From Cyanidiococcus yangmingshanensis (taxonomy: Eukaryota; Rhodophyta; Bangiophyceae; Cyanidiales; Cyanidiaceae), in assembly GCA_013995675.1 (NCBI GenBank), contig VWRR01000001.1, forward strand, positions 806,001-870,000: a stretch of DNA of 64,000 nucleotides. Reading direction: 5' to 3'. This document shows positions 41,301 through 50,662 of the stretch, one piece after another. Positions within the stretch are counted from its first letter, which is position 1, and each line of letters opens with the position of its first letter. A model generated the notes under the pieces. That model saw only the letters and a program-made list of their open reading frames with translations, had not been told where the DNA came from and did no database searches. The translations under genes and the position numbers were made by a program.

Positions 41301-43539
41301 GCTGCGTGCGACATGCTGCCTCGATGTACTTCGCCACCACGTGCGGCGATTTTGTTGTAGCCAGAATCGCTCCCAGGTAGAAGTAGAGACCCTCGTAACA
41401 CTGATGTTTCTCGAAAAGGTCAATGAGACGCGCTGGACCCAAAATATCCGAGTAGCGGATGGCAACTTGAGTAACCCGCTGCAGGTTCCCCCGCAGATCC
41501 GTAGTCAGCAGTTCATCAAGCAGTTCCAAGCTGTCATCAGGAGAGAGGTTGTTGAAAATCGAGAGGAAGAACTCTGGCTGAATTGTATGAGAGAGCGTCA
41601 CGAGCACCCGCTTGACGTCGCTGAGCCGCGTGTAGAGCTGCAACGCGCGCTGAGCCAGACCAGCTCGTTCGCATAAAACAGCGATGCGCTGGCGATCAAA
41701 GTGAGTGTACATCTCCTGGGCCAAAATCGCATCTGCGACCTGCGGTGCTCCCTGTGTCAAATTGATTTCCAGCACTTTGGTCTGAAGATCTGCTTGTTCG
41801 GAGCGGTCCTCACGCATGACATCCAAGAGATATGAAGTAGCCTCCTGGACCAGACCGCGCTGCAAAAATAGGTCTGCAACAGCGTCGTGCGCCGTCGTGT
41901 CCGTAGCCATCAGTTCGGCCACTTCCAATGCCATTTTGGGGTTCGCGGCCAGGGCGCTCTGTATCAGGGCAAGCGCATCGACCGGAATGCCGTTCCGTTT
42001 TGCGTACTCCACTGCACGCTTATATTCCCCGACCTGAATGAGACCGTCGATAACTTTTCGGTGAGCACCGGCTTTCAGATAGACCGCCAGCGCCAACCGG
42101 TGATCATTGGCGGCTTTGACCAGATCACCGAGCTCCTCCGAGCATTCGATGCGACTCTCCTTAATCCATCGTTCTAACAAACTCAGACGTGAGTATGCAA
42201 CGACTTGTCGCCCAAGCTCAATTGACTCTGCATGATTCAAGCTACCATGTTCCAAAAGTGTCTGCAAGTATAGAAGCAGCGGCGACGGGGTACCCGGCTG
42301 CGGAGCTGCCGCTTTGAACATTTCCATCGTCTCAGGCGAACGCAGTCGACCGCCGGGCGACTCGGCCACCACGAGCGCTGCCTCACGATACTTGCCAGAA
42401 TCAAACAATAGCCGAAACTGTTGGACGAAGAGCTCGTCGGCTCCAGGGAGTGCATTCCGCGCAGCGAGCTTGATTGCCAGATCAAGGTCCTTCGTCTCGG
42501 TCAGCACATACTGAACAACTGCTAACGGTTCGAGGGCAAACACCAGTACCTGACCACGCCGGTTCACACCAATAAAGCCTCCGGTTTCCCGATGTGATGC
42601 GCTGACGAACACCGGGGACTCACTGATCCGGTTCGTGTAGATCAATTTGCCAGTCTCCAAATCAAATGCGTGAATATAACCATACTTCGTCAGCAAGTAT
42701 GTCACAGCCAGCTTGGTCGAGATTTGTAGCGCCACCGGGAAATCGTTTTCCATCCCCGATGCGTACACAATGTTGGTCATGCGCTTTTCAAAGCGCGGCG
42801 CTCCGTCCGGTTTCTTGTCCTGCGCTACCTCAACCACATGAAACTTGGTCTTGCTCGCGAACGCAAATAAGTGGGTTCCGGTCGTATCCTGTGCATCGAT
42901 ACGATAGCGGTCACAGAACGCGGCTGCGTAGCCATCCAAAATCTGGCTCACGCCGCGGTCCATGGCATGCAGCTGGATCTTCCCGAGCACACCACCGGGC
43001 GCTGTGTCGTCCGCGCGGATCCCGACCAGCGCGAGCCAACGTTCACCTGCGCCAGCGACAAGGCTGATAATCTGGCACGCCGCCAGTGCTGGATGACGGT
43101 CAAAGAGCTTCGCTGGCGGCGCCGTGCTGGCGGCGTCAACCGTCCAACTATACACCGCGTTCGCAGTGACGATCCCGAGCGTCCGCGCCGACAACCACTT
43201 CCAAAACACAATATCACCCTCAGTCAGGATGTGGGACTTGATGCGAGACTTGGAACCAACGTCGAAAAGCTGGATCTGAGAACCTGCTCGTAACGCTATG
43301 ATTCGTGACTCGGGGTTCATAATCGCCGAGTCTGCCGTAATCGGCCGCCGAACCACTTGGTTCGGTTGCGAGACGTCGATCATCGCCAATCGATTTCCCT
43401 GATCTGTGATCTCACGTACACAGATGAACCGATCAGACTCCATCGTGACGTTGTTGAAAGTGATAGACGCCGAGTCGACGCCCAACGAGGGCAGCGTGAA
43501 GAGCTCCTCGAACACGACTGGTGCGTTCGCCATACTCAT
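38374..43539 (-). CDS. CLTC: Clathrin heavy chain
   Basis: Coat protein of endocytic and trans-Golgi vesicles, 1,721 residues in one unbroken exon, close to the usual 1,650-1,700. It begins MSMANAPVVFEELFTLPSLGVDS. The N-terminal seven-bladed propeller (about 1-330) is followed by the linker and seven clathrin heavy-chain repeats (for example YSDILGPARLIDLFEKHQCYEGLYFYLGAI and the DPRPVINVCERGGNIEDMVRYF segment). The trimerisation region near the C-terminus contains ALLLRRNQKYERALELCKRDRAFKEA and the Gly/Ser/Pro-rich tail ends NRSPYFGT. The absence of any frame interruption over 5.1 kb contrasts with neighbouring genes. Divergent from CDC16. Confidence 0.98.
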   Translation of the reverse strand: MSMANAPVVFEELFTLPSLGVDSASITFNNVTMESDRFICVREITDQGNRLAMIDVSQPNQVVRRPITADSAIMNPESRIIALRAGSQIQLFDVGSKSRIKSHILTEGDIVFWKWLSARTLGIVTANAVYSWTVDAASTAPPAKLFDRHPALAACQIISLVAGAGERWLALVGIRADDTAPGGVLGKIQLHAMDRGVSQILDGYAAAFCDRYRIDAQDTTGTHLFAFASKTKFHVVEVAQDKKPDGAPRFEKRMTNIVYASGMENDFPVALQISTKLAVTYLLTKYGYIHAFDLETGKLIYTNRISESPVFVSASHRETGGFIGVNRRGQVLVFALEPLAVVQYVLTETKDLDLAIKLAARNALPGADELFVQQFRLLFDSGKYREAALVVAESPGGRLRSPETMEMFKAAAPQPGTPSPLLLYLQTLLEHGSLNHAESIELGRQVVAYSRLSLLERWIKESRIECSEELGDLVKAANDHRLALAVYLKAGAHRKVIDGLIQVGEYKRAVEYAKRNGIPVDALALIQSALAANPKMALEVAELMATDTTAHDAVADLFLQRGLVQEATSYLLDVMREDRSEQADLQTKVLEINLTQGAPQVADAILAQEMYTHFDRQRIAVLCERAGLAQRALQLYTRLSDVKRVLVTLSHTIQPEFFLSIFNNLSPDDSLELLDELLTTDLRGNLQRVTQVAIRYSDILGPARLIDLFEKHQCYEGLYFYLGAILATTKSPHVVAKYIEAACRTQQWSEAERVTRESDVYNPEQVREMLFELKPKDPRPVINVCERGGNIEDMVRYFVKQNQLEFVKGYVQRINPNNTPAVVAALLDSDSSVVDDVYIKSLLMSVKSLVPIEELTRVLEGRQKLKLLLQLLEALVAEGSKDRAVHTALAKVYVDANINPEHFLETNEFYDPRAVGEFCERRDPLLAFIAYARGPCDEQVLRVTDEHGLWREQARYIVERMNLELWSRVLDENNPNRKMLLTQVIGSALPENRNAEQVSVAVKALMRAGLQSELLELLEKLVLQAGGTFANNTSLQNLLLLTAIRSAPERTGDYVRRLDAFDGAAIGQLCLEHGLFDEAFSIYSKFEMHVEAISVLIDHKKDLVLANEYAAQHDRMDVWERLGDGLLRQVELTKAIQVYMRAGISNRYRVVIQACRSAGAYADMVTYLQFVRSKHLDTDEELIDSELVYALACCDPPRLSQLEEFLSAPQAADLDAVGDRLFSEGKYEAARLLFMAANNYARLAECLVYLREFSAAFEAARKADRLRTWKSVCYACVEAQEFRIAELCALHLVVVPEELDEVIRVYETRGYFTQIIAVLENGLGLDKAHNGMFTELAVLYSKYAEEKIMEHLLVYWSRCNLAKVIRALESGHLWNELCFAHMRYEEYDAAAMLMMEHAPLAWTHKGLEECLAAVTGAEVLYRAVSFYMDEHPDLLIELLGVLQSRLDPGRVLSMARQHGLDKHSPLGHIPLLKPYMLRVQDKNLAEVNEALNEVLIREQDGDALLASVERYPNFDQMALAQQLEKHELIHMRQIAVLLLRRNQKYERALELCKRDRAFKEAAEIAAESASASLAESLARYFLENGLKEAFTMTLYICYPLMRPDLVLEWTWRAGATDYAMPFYIQTLRDYAARLETLERAERDRRSAGRKDRTGNASGSESLLRSLTAGTPMLMGGGPGGASPPPSAFFTGSMPPMLASSSSSPRPPSSGGSLNRSPYFGT

Positions 43540-43711
43540 CGCGAAAGGTCACACACAACTCGAGCCCAGCCAAAATAATGCCTATCCTAAGAACAGACGA
43601 TAGGAATCACGTTTGTGAAACTTGATTCCTGTAAGAGGGCGCGATGACACAACACTGCGTCAACGCAACACGGCGTGTAACGGACGGAACACGCACATAC
43701 ACGTGCATGCA

Positions 43712-43743
<32 letters not shown>

Positions 43744-44455
43744 TGGAGCGGGCACTCGACCCGCGCTGGTCGGGTCGTCGTGTACGCGCAGACAGCGGAT
43801 CGGGACGTTTCGTCGTTCGCCGGGAACCGAAAAGCATCGCTGGGTGCGTCCATTCGTTGGTGGATGCAGGATGCAGGCGAGCCATCGATATGTCCATTTC
43901 GTCCATGAATGTCCTATCTTTCTCAAAAGGCTCTGGTCGCTTGATGATTCCCTGCGCGCGAACACTGGACCGCTTCTAGCGGCACTGATGATCGCGCCGC
44001 CCGGTGCGTGACATGAATGCTGGAAAGGCGTTTCCCGTGAGCGTGCAGAGGCGCCCTGTAGCGGACCAGCTGGGTAGCAGGTGCATCGTTGACCATCTCG
44101 CTTCCGTGTGCTCTGCATTCAGATATTCGCTCTCGTCTTTGCGGACTGGTCGGCTCTCGCGTCCTATACATTCACGTGATTATATGGAATGTGATGCTGG
44201 GCGAGTTTCAGGCTTGGTCCTAACTGTTCGTGGAGGGAATCTGGCATCTGGAGGTTACGAAAAAGCGGTTGCTTCTTTCAGAGCACATCTTTACCGGAGA
44301 AGCGTTCAGCTCAGCTCAGCTCAGCAGCAGTGTTCCGTGCTGGCATGGTGCCCATCGATCGCTGGCGGGGCGCCGGGTTGCGAAATCGAATGGAGCGCGG
44401 CTGCGGGGTCAGCAGGTGCCTACTCTACAACTGCTCTATCATAGCTTTCTCCACC
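43540..44455. promoter_or_regulatory. Divergent promoter region of clathrin heavy chain and CDC16
   Basis: A 916-bp spacer. It contains the GCGT microsatellite (43703-43745) and a short agctc tandem near 44307-44328. An alternative in-frame ATG for CDC16 lies at 44345. Confidence 0.5.
43703..43745. repeat. GCGT/GCAT microsatellite
   Basis: About ten tandem 4-base units (gcat then gcgt). It makes chance open frames of Thr-His-Ala-Arg or Cys-Val-Arg-Ala on several frames. Confidence 0.93.
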
Positions 44456-46381
44456 ATGGATGATCTAGATCGTGCCAGGGAATATCTATGGTTGGGGCGA
44501 TTTGAAAGCGCTGCCTACTTTGCCGAGAGGGCACTCTCCCAAGAACCTGCGAACGTCGCTGCGATTGGGGTGCTCTTGCAGACCCTATTGGCTGCTGGAG
44601 AAGCTCGGCGTGCGCTTCACCGTTTGGAGCGTTTCCGTGACCGTCACTCGGCAGCAATGACCGGCATGTTACGGTTAATTGAAGCGCGTTGTTTGGTGGA
44701 GCTTAAACTATTCGAGGATCTGGTCACAGTCTTCGAGGAGCAAGGAGCTCCTTTCACGGAAACAGGTGCCTTCGATTCGTCGTCCTCTTCAGCGTCAGCT
44801 TCGTCAGCGGCCTATTATGTGTACGTTGGCGATGCATATGAGGCGCTTGAAAATATGCAAAAGGCAAATGAGTGTTATGCAACTGCCTTGCGGTACGACG
44901 GGAGCTGCGTCGAAGCGATGCAGCGACTTGTTTTCGGCAACGCTGCTTTCGCTTCGCTTCCCGCGGGCGGGATTGCAAACCAGCGGTTGGGACGAGGCGA
45001 CCGTGCGGCACCAGCGCTCGAGCTGCAGGTTCTTGAAAAACTCTGGCCGTTCGAAACATCCGCTCCCAGAAGAACACAAACTCCTAACTTGTGGTTGGCG
45101 CTGGCCTGTGACCTTCGCCGCGACCACTGGCGGAAACGCTGGTCAGAGCTGCCAACTTTTTTCCTGGTTACTATTGCTGCGCGACTCTGGCGTCTGGGTC
45201 TCTGTCATGAAGCGTGTCGTTTGGCCACCCTACTGGTACGCGAAAGAAAAGAAGTTGAACTGAAGCGGATCATACCGCTGTTTGTGACGCTTCTGGCCCA
45301 TCACCATGATCTTGTGACCCTCTTTCGGTACGCCCATCAACTTGTGGAGGATTTTCCTCGCAGCGCAGAATCTTGGTACGCTGTTGCATTGTATTACTAT
45401 GCATCGGGAAAGTATGATACCTCTCGGGTTTATTTCCAGAAAGCAACGCTTCTGAACAATAGTCTTGCCTACGTGTGGGTGGCATATGGCCACGCCTTTG
45501 CTGCAGTTGATGACAGCGAACAGGCACTGGCCGCTTATCGTACAGCAATGCGTCTTCGACCGGATGATCCCTGGCCAATGCTTTACGTCGGGATGGAATT
45601 TGCCCGCCAAAATCACTCAAACTTGGCACAGACCTTCTTCGAGCGAGCGGCAACACCGCTCTCGACGCAAGCAGACGCTGACTTGGACGAAGACCCGCTC
45701 GCGAACGGTATTGATCAGGCTCGTCCCTGGAATGAACTGGGCGTTCTCTGCTACCAGGCCGGTGAATACGCAGATGCAATTGCGTATTTCCGAAGAGCTG
45801 CGCACCCACTCTACGCCTACCAAAAAGAATGGATGATCTGTACCGAACTTGAGCTCGAAAGGGTCGTATTCGGGACGAGTAGCAACGCAGATGAGAAGCG
45901 CTCTAGTACACGGATGCAGAGGTCGGTTCTCGGATTAAGCGAAATAGAGAACAGACGGCCGACTCTATCGGGAGATCGTGTTGGTCAAACGGCACTTGTG
46001 TCGAGCGAAGAGTCACCAATGCTCGGCGGCTGTAACGAGGTCCAGAGTCTCTTTGCAACAATCCTTAGTAATCTGGGCCACGCATTCATTCGAATACAAG
46101 CTATGAATGAGGCGGCGGAGGTACTCGAGGCAGCACTAACTTTTGGACAAGCAGCCCGAATTACCCCTGGGTGTATAGGGTTCGAGGCACTGGCCCGCGC
46201 AGAAACCCTGACTGCGCTCGGCTTCGTCGAGCATTTCCGGGGCAACCTGAGCCGAGCAGCCCAGTTGTACCATGAGGCGTCGCGGGAGCGTGCCCTATCG
46301 GGTGTCGGTGGTGACACACTCCTTCTGAATGCCCTACTCGAGCGAGCGATTGACGAGCTCGCGCTCGGGACAAGGCCATGA
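44456..46381 (+). CDS. CDC16: Anaphase-promoting complex subunit 6 (CDC16)
   Basis: TPR subunit of the APC/C ubiquitin ligase, 641 residues from ATG 44456 in a ccaccATGg context. TPR-like helices run from the N-terminus (EYLWLGRFESAAYFAERALSQEP). The family core is clear: PLFVTLLAHHHDLVTLFRYAHQLVEDFPRSAESWYAVALYYYASGKYDTSRVYFQKATLL, AYVWVAYGHAFAAVDDSEQALAAYRTAMRL and PWPMLYVGMEFARQNHSNLAQTFFERA. ELGVLCYQAGEYADAIAYFRRA and the last TPRs follow. A Ser/Asp-rich insert lies between early repeats, and a polar insert of about 70 residues lies before the last TPRs. The frame is unbroken. Confidence 0.93.
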   Translation: MDDLDRAREYLWLGRFESAAYFAERALSQEPANVAAIGVLLQTLLAAGEARRALHRLERFRDRHSAAMTGMLRLIEARCLVELKLFEDLVTVFEEQGAPFTETGAFDSSSSSASASSAAYYVYVGDAYEALENMQKANECYATALRYDGSCVEAMQRLVFGNAAFASLPAGGIANQRLGRGDRAAPALELQVLEKLWPFETSAPRRTQTPNLWLALACDLRRDHWRKRWSELPTFFLVTIAARLWRLGLCHEACRLATLLVRERKEVELKRIIPLFVTLLAHHHDLVTLFRYAHQLVEDFPRSAESWYAVALYYYASGKYDTSRVYFQKATLLNNSLAYVWVAYGHAFAAVDDSEQALAAYRTAMRLRPDDPWPMLYVGMEFARQNHSNLAQTFFERAATPLSTQADADLDEDPLANGIDQARPWNELGVLCYQAGEYADAIAYFRRAAHPLYAYQKEWMICTELELERVVFGTSSNADEKRSSTRMQRSVLGLSEIENRRPTLSGDRVGQTALVSSEESPMLGGCNEVQSLFATILSNLGHAFIRIQAMNEAAEVLEAALTFGQAARITPGCIGFEALARAETLTALGFVEHFRGNLSRAAQLYHEASRERALSGVGGDTLLLNALLERAIDELALGTRP

Positions 46382-46949
46382 AATTTCAGCGAAAGAATTA
46401 ACATATACTGTGAAAATGGATGAGCGTTCAATGAAAGACTATCTGGTCTCTGACTTGCGCCCGACATTGTAGCTGGATTCGCATCGGCAACCTTTTGGTC
46501 GTGTTGCCGTTCCCAAAGAGGCTCGATCCCTCCCATGACTTGCCGCAATGCCGAAAATCAATGCACCTCTCTCACGTGCATGCCGGGTAGGTAGGGTGAT
46601 CATCGACCGCTCATCAGGACAAAGCCTTGGATACTGAATGGTAGCGCGCGTATTCGAGCAGGGTCGCTGTTGGTAGGCCAGACGTCGCGATCATGACCAA
46701 TCCGACTGCAACATAGTCATTGGCGGACGGTTCGCGAGCAGCTCGCCACGAGCGCTGGCCTCACGCCCGATATCTCCAGACGCAACTCGCAACCATTCAG
46801 ATACGATGACTCTTTATGGATTCTCTATCATTTTCCAAGATATTAAATTTCGTGTGGTTTCATTTTCACGATTCATATGAGCAAGCATAACCTAGCTAAA
46901 GACCGGTGTCAGATGATCTAGCTTCATGGTGGGATCATCTCGAAAATAC
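46382..46949. other. Convergent spacer CDC16 / lactonase-like gene
   Basis: No gene recognised; AT-rich around 46810-46890. Confidence 0.4.
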
Positions 46950-48944
46950 CTACGCATGACGCGTCAGACTTTTCCCCTGACATTCATTCAGACGCCGAGT
47001 TGGTGGTGGCGGTGGGATTTCCTCCACGAAAACCGTGCAAGGTTCGCAGATAGAGAGCACTTGGCGAGGCTTCAGCTGCAGCGCAGTTGCCGTTTCCAGA
47101 GGCTCCCTTCCTGAAACATCGGAGGTTGAATCCGGAGTCGCTTTCTCCAAAGTAGTCAAACTCGTGGAACGATGCGTATCATTGATCTCGTCAGTTGCTG
47201 CAGGGCTGGTGCTGGAGTCACGAATAAGACCACTGCCTGGGTCCACCGCGAAAACCGCTACTTGATCTGAGTCTTGATTGGCCACGAAGAGCCACTCGCC
47301 TTGCGGGTCCAGCGCAATATCACGGGGAGTCCGTCCACCGGAAGCAACCCATTGAAGCACTCGCATCGAGCCATCCAGATCAAAGAACTCAATCACTGCA
47401 ACCGAGTCATGACCTCGGTTGCTCGCGTACAAGCGGTCCGCTCTTAGAGGATGTAGGCGCAGCGCTGAGGAGATATTATGCTGATGCAAGGTCTCCGGCG
47501 AGTGCCGTTGCCGATAGCTGGCCGGGAGCAGATCCAGCACCGTCGTTGGCGTTGAGGCGAGGACGCCGCTCGCTTGCTGGCGTTCCGCATGAGAAGCCGA
47601 CGCGATCACTCCATCCCACGGGTAGCATAACAATGTTGCATTCAGTTCGCATAGCACGAGTGCCCAGCGGCCCGATGGGTGCAATAACATATGGCGCGGT
47701 CCGGCACCACTCGGTGGAACCGGAACGAACGCTGTCCTAGGATGTGGAACGAAGCAACACGCTACGCCCGTCGCTCGTGAGTCCGCAGTTTCGTAAAGTA
47801 TTCCGCCGTCTGGCGCACGGAAGGGGTAGTCACTGACCACTCCCGCTGGTGTAACGAAACGCCGTTGGTGACCCTGTGTGACACCTATCGGCCGGCTGTG
47901 TTACTTGCGCAGCGACCGACGTCGGGTACTCGCTTCCATGATTCGTTGAAAAGCCCTGTTCCCGGGTACAAGTGTCGCTGCTACCGTCGCTGGCCCTGTA
48001 AGCCCGCAACACCGCCTCTGCTTCATCGAGCCGCAAGCGAAACTGGTAAATGCGATCGCTCCCCAGGTCCGGAACGTAGAGAAAACGTTCCTCCGGGTCC
48101 ACGACAATCTGATGGGAGTGCGGTCCGTCCTGGCGGTCCCGTCGAAAGCCCAACGCCCCTGTCTTGGCTTTTTGTGCTATCATCATGGCCTCGGGGAGAC
48201 CCAGAGAGGCGGGCGCGCAAGCTTCACTATCTTTATCGTCCGCGTCGACAGGAGCCACGAACTGCACATGCTGCACCAGACGCAAGCGCGGAGCCTCAGC
48301 CGATGCGCCATCCGCTTCTTCACGCTCTATATAGAACGCCACAACGGATCCACTCCAATAGTTTGCGACGAAAAGGAATCTGCCACGCCGATCCGTCCAT
48401 GGGTAACAGGCGCCGTGGCCAGCCGTTGCACACTCACCGAGCCATTCGAGCCAGCCCCATCGCGACCATGCCACCGAAACAAAGTCACCGAGCCAAAAAC
48501 ATCCGGTCGAGCATAGTCAAACTTGGATGTCTCGTTCACAGCCCATATGTACTGTCTTGATGGGCCAAGATCGCTGCAAAAGTAGGCTGGACACAACAGT
48601 CCGCGCGCGCGAACCACGAGTCCCTCGTCAACGTCCATCGCCGGCTCTGCGGGAAGCGGCTTTAACTGACCTGTTACACGGTCAAGTTGAAACCCGTAAA
48701 CTCCTTTTCCAGTTCCTCGACTATGGTGCAGAACACGGGTATAGGTACCCAGGAACACCAGAGTGCGCGACGCTGCAGCCTCCTGAGGCGTCGACGCCGA
48801 CACCTCGAGCACCTGTGGACTGGGCCGCGGTGAAACGCTTCGCAGCAGCTCTGCCTGCACTGTCACCGCCTCGTGAATATTTATGTGAACCTCTGTTATA
48901 TTAGAGAAGGATGCGCTTCCAAGACGCACCGAATCAGAACGCAT
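46950..48944 (-). CDS. Lactonase-family beta-propeller, 6-phosphogluconolactonase-like (interrupted frame)
   Basis: Seven-bladed propeller of the bacterial Pgl/YbhE and fungal carboxy-cis,cis-muconate cyclase family, which can hydrolyse 6-phosphogluconolactone. Reading from ATG 48944: VFLGTYTR with GKGVYGFQLDRVTGQLKPL, then the GHGACYPWTDRRGRFLFVANYWSGSVVAF blade, HSHQIVVDPEERFLYVPDLGSDRIYQFRL, GAGPRHMLLHPSGRWALVLCELNATL, and SNRGHDSVAVIEFFD with GGRTPRDIALDPQGEWLFVANQDSDQVAVFAVDP. The conserved HSH and GPRH motifs are present. The frame changes twice: about 48422 (one base missing) and about 47891 (one extra). The 46950 end includes a long Thr/Ser insert before LSICEPCTVF. Cytosolic pentose-phosphate function is inferred. 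Confidence 0.85.
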
Positions 48945-50662
48945 CTTCTCGGTTGTTGAGAAACCGTCTACGAGATACAGCAGCCGAGATAGCGTACGCG
49001 TCGAGCGTCCATGCGACAAGCGCGGACAGATGGCCGCCAACGATCTCGTTCGAACGAAAGGGGATGCCCGGCCAATCTCGCCGTGCGCGGATTTCTCGGC
49101 CCGGTCGCGATGACGTGGCAGCTGGCGAGCCCTCGATTCGTGGCATCGACAAATCCGTTGCGCGCGCGCGCTCGATGTGCGTGGGTTTTGAGAGGGACAC
49201 CAGCGCGTATCGTGGATATCGGTGCTTGAGATCATGGGTTTCGATCCTTTGACGATCGTGATACGAGCTCGGATTGTTTGCATGCATGCGACGAGCATGG
49301 GGACGTGAACGTTCGCTCACCTCGCTTGAGCGTGGACCTGGTCGCATATGCATCGGGCACAAGGGCGATGATCGATGACGGATCGGTCCAGGAATTGACA
49401 TTATCCTGAGATGGATCTTGTCGTTATGTGGTGGCATACGTTTTTAGAACAGATCGCGGCAACTTGTGCGGACTCGAATATCTGCGCTGCGGTGTTCGGT
49501 CGGGGCACGAGTCATTCGAGAGAACGGTTGCGGGTAGTCTCAGTGTATCCAGCGTGATAAAATCGAAAGCCGATAGATGAAACGACCGGTGATGCTCTCC
49601 TACTCTTTTGGGGAACATGGCGAGCGACTTTGTCGGCTTGTCTCCATGGCCAAGGTGTTCTCTAGTGCATGCGTGTTTCAAATCGACCGATTGTCCGCGT
49701 GCGTGCTTGGCAGCGATGCATGGATACTCGCTCGAATTCCTTGTTAGGCAGGCGTTCTCGAACCAGACCCAATCGGTACGGGCGATCTGATCATCCCGGG
49801 TGTCTATCCGTGCTTTGAACCTGGTTCCATAAGCAAACGAGCATAGTCCATGGTATCGCGTGTCTCTGTGTCCAGTTCGTTGGCCCGGGAGATGATACGC
49901 GCCTTGATGCATCTATGATCGCTGTCCTCAAGTCGGTCGAACCGCCGGATATATAAACAAGGACCGTACTGCACTCAGTCGATCGATCGATCAAGATGCA
50001 TGAACCATCATTCGATGGTCTGTCCAGCAATGACATCCGCCGTTGCGTATACGCAATATCTGTACTGCACTCAGTCGATCGATCGATCGAGATGCATGAA
50101 CCATCATTCGATGCCCTGTCTCGCGACAATATCCCGTCGTGACACAGTCGATCGCGCGATCGATCAACGGATCTGATGCAGTCCCGTTTCGTGCATCCGC
50201 CAGCCAGCGCGGGGGCGGCGAACAGCGCCTGGAGACAGCGTGCGATGGCCACCCATGCACGCGTGACCGCACGGAACGCACGGGCGAGCACCGGCTGCGT
50301 TTCCACCCAGTTTGGTAGACAACCGTTCGCGTCCGTGACAGCGCATCAAAACAAGTGTTTTGAGCGTTTCTGGGTTGCGGTTGGTTGCGATTCGCTGAAA
50401 CTGTAGTGTTACGCCGTGACTTTGGTGTGGAGTGCTGCGGTCTTGGTGGTAGGTGAAGACGTCACGTTGGGACGGGTGTCGACACCCAGTCGCGAGGTGC
50501 TCATCAGTTTGCTTCGAGGTTGTGTGTCTCAAAGAATCTTGGACTTGCGTCTGGCCGCTGTGTATAGGTAGCTTGCGTAACGAGAACAACGTTTCTTTTT
50601 GGTGATAGCTGGAGTGTTCGCGCGACGCTGCGATCGTATCAGCGGTATCGAGAGGGCGCCTT
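48945..50662. promoter_or_regulatory. Divergent spacer between lactonase-like and MLK kinase genes
   Basis: 1.7 kb with no recognised gene. It holds both promoters, the 52-bp direct repeat at 49966-50113 and gatc-rich runs. Confidence 0.45.
49966..50113. repeat. 52-bp direct repeat, 96-bp period
   Basis: Copies at 49966-50017 and 50062-50113 share gtactgcactcagtcgatcg followed by a gatc run and atgcatgaaccatcattcga. One base differs. A partial third trace (acagtcgatcgcgcgatcga) follows near 50143. Confidence 0.92.

Noticed and set aside
43622-44118. Long open frames on both strands across the GCGT microsatellite
   Set aside because: They encode Thr-His-Ala-Arg or Cys-Val-Arg-Ala runs generated by the repeat itself and have no conserved features.
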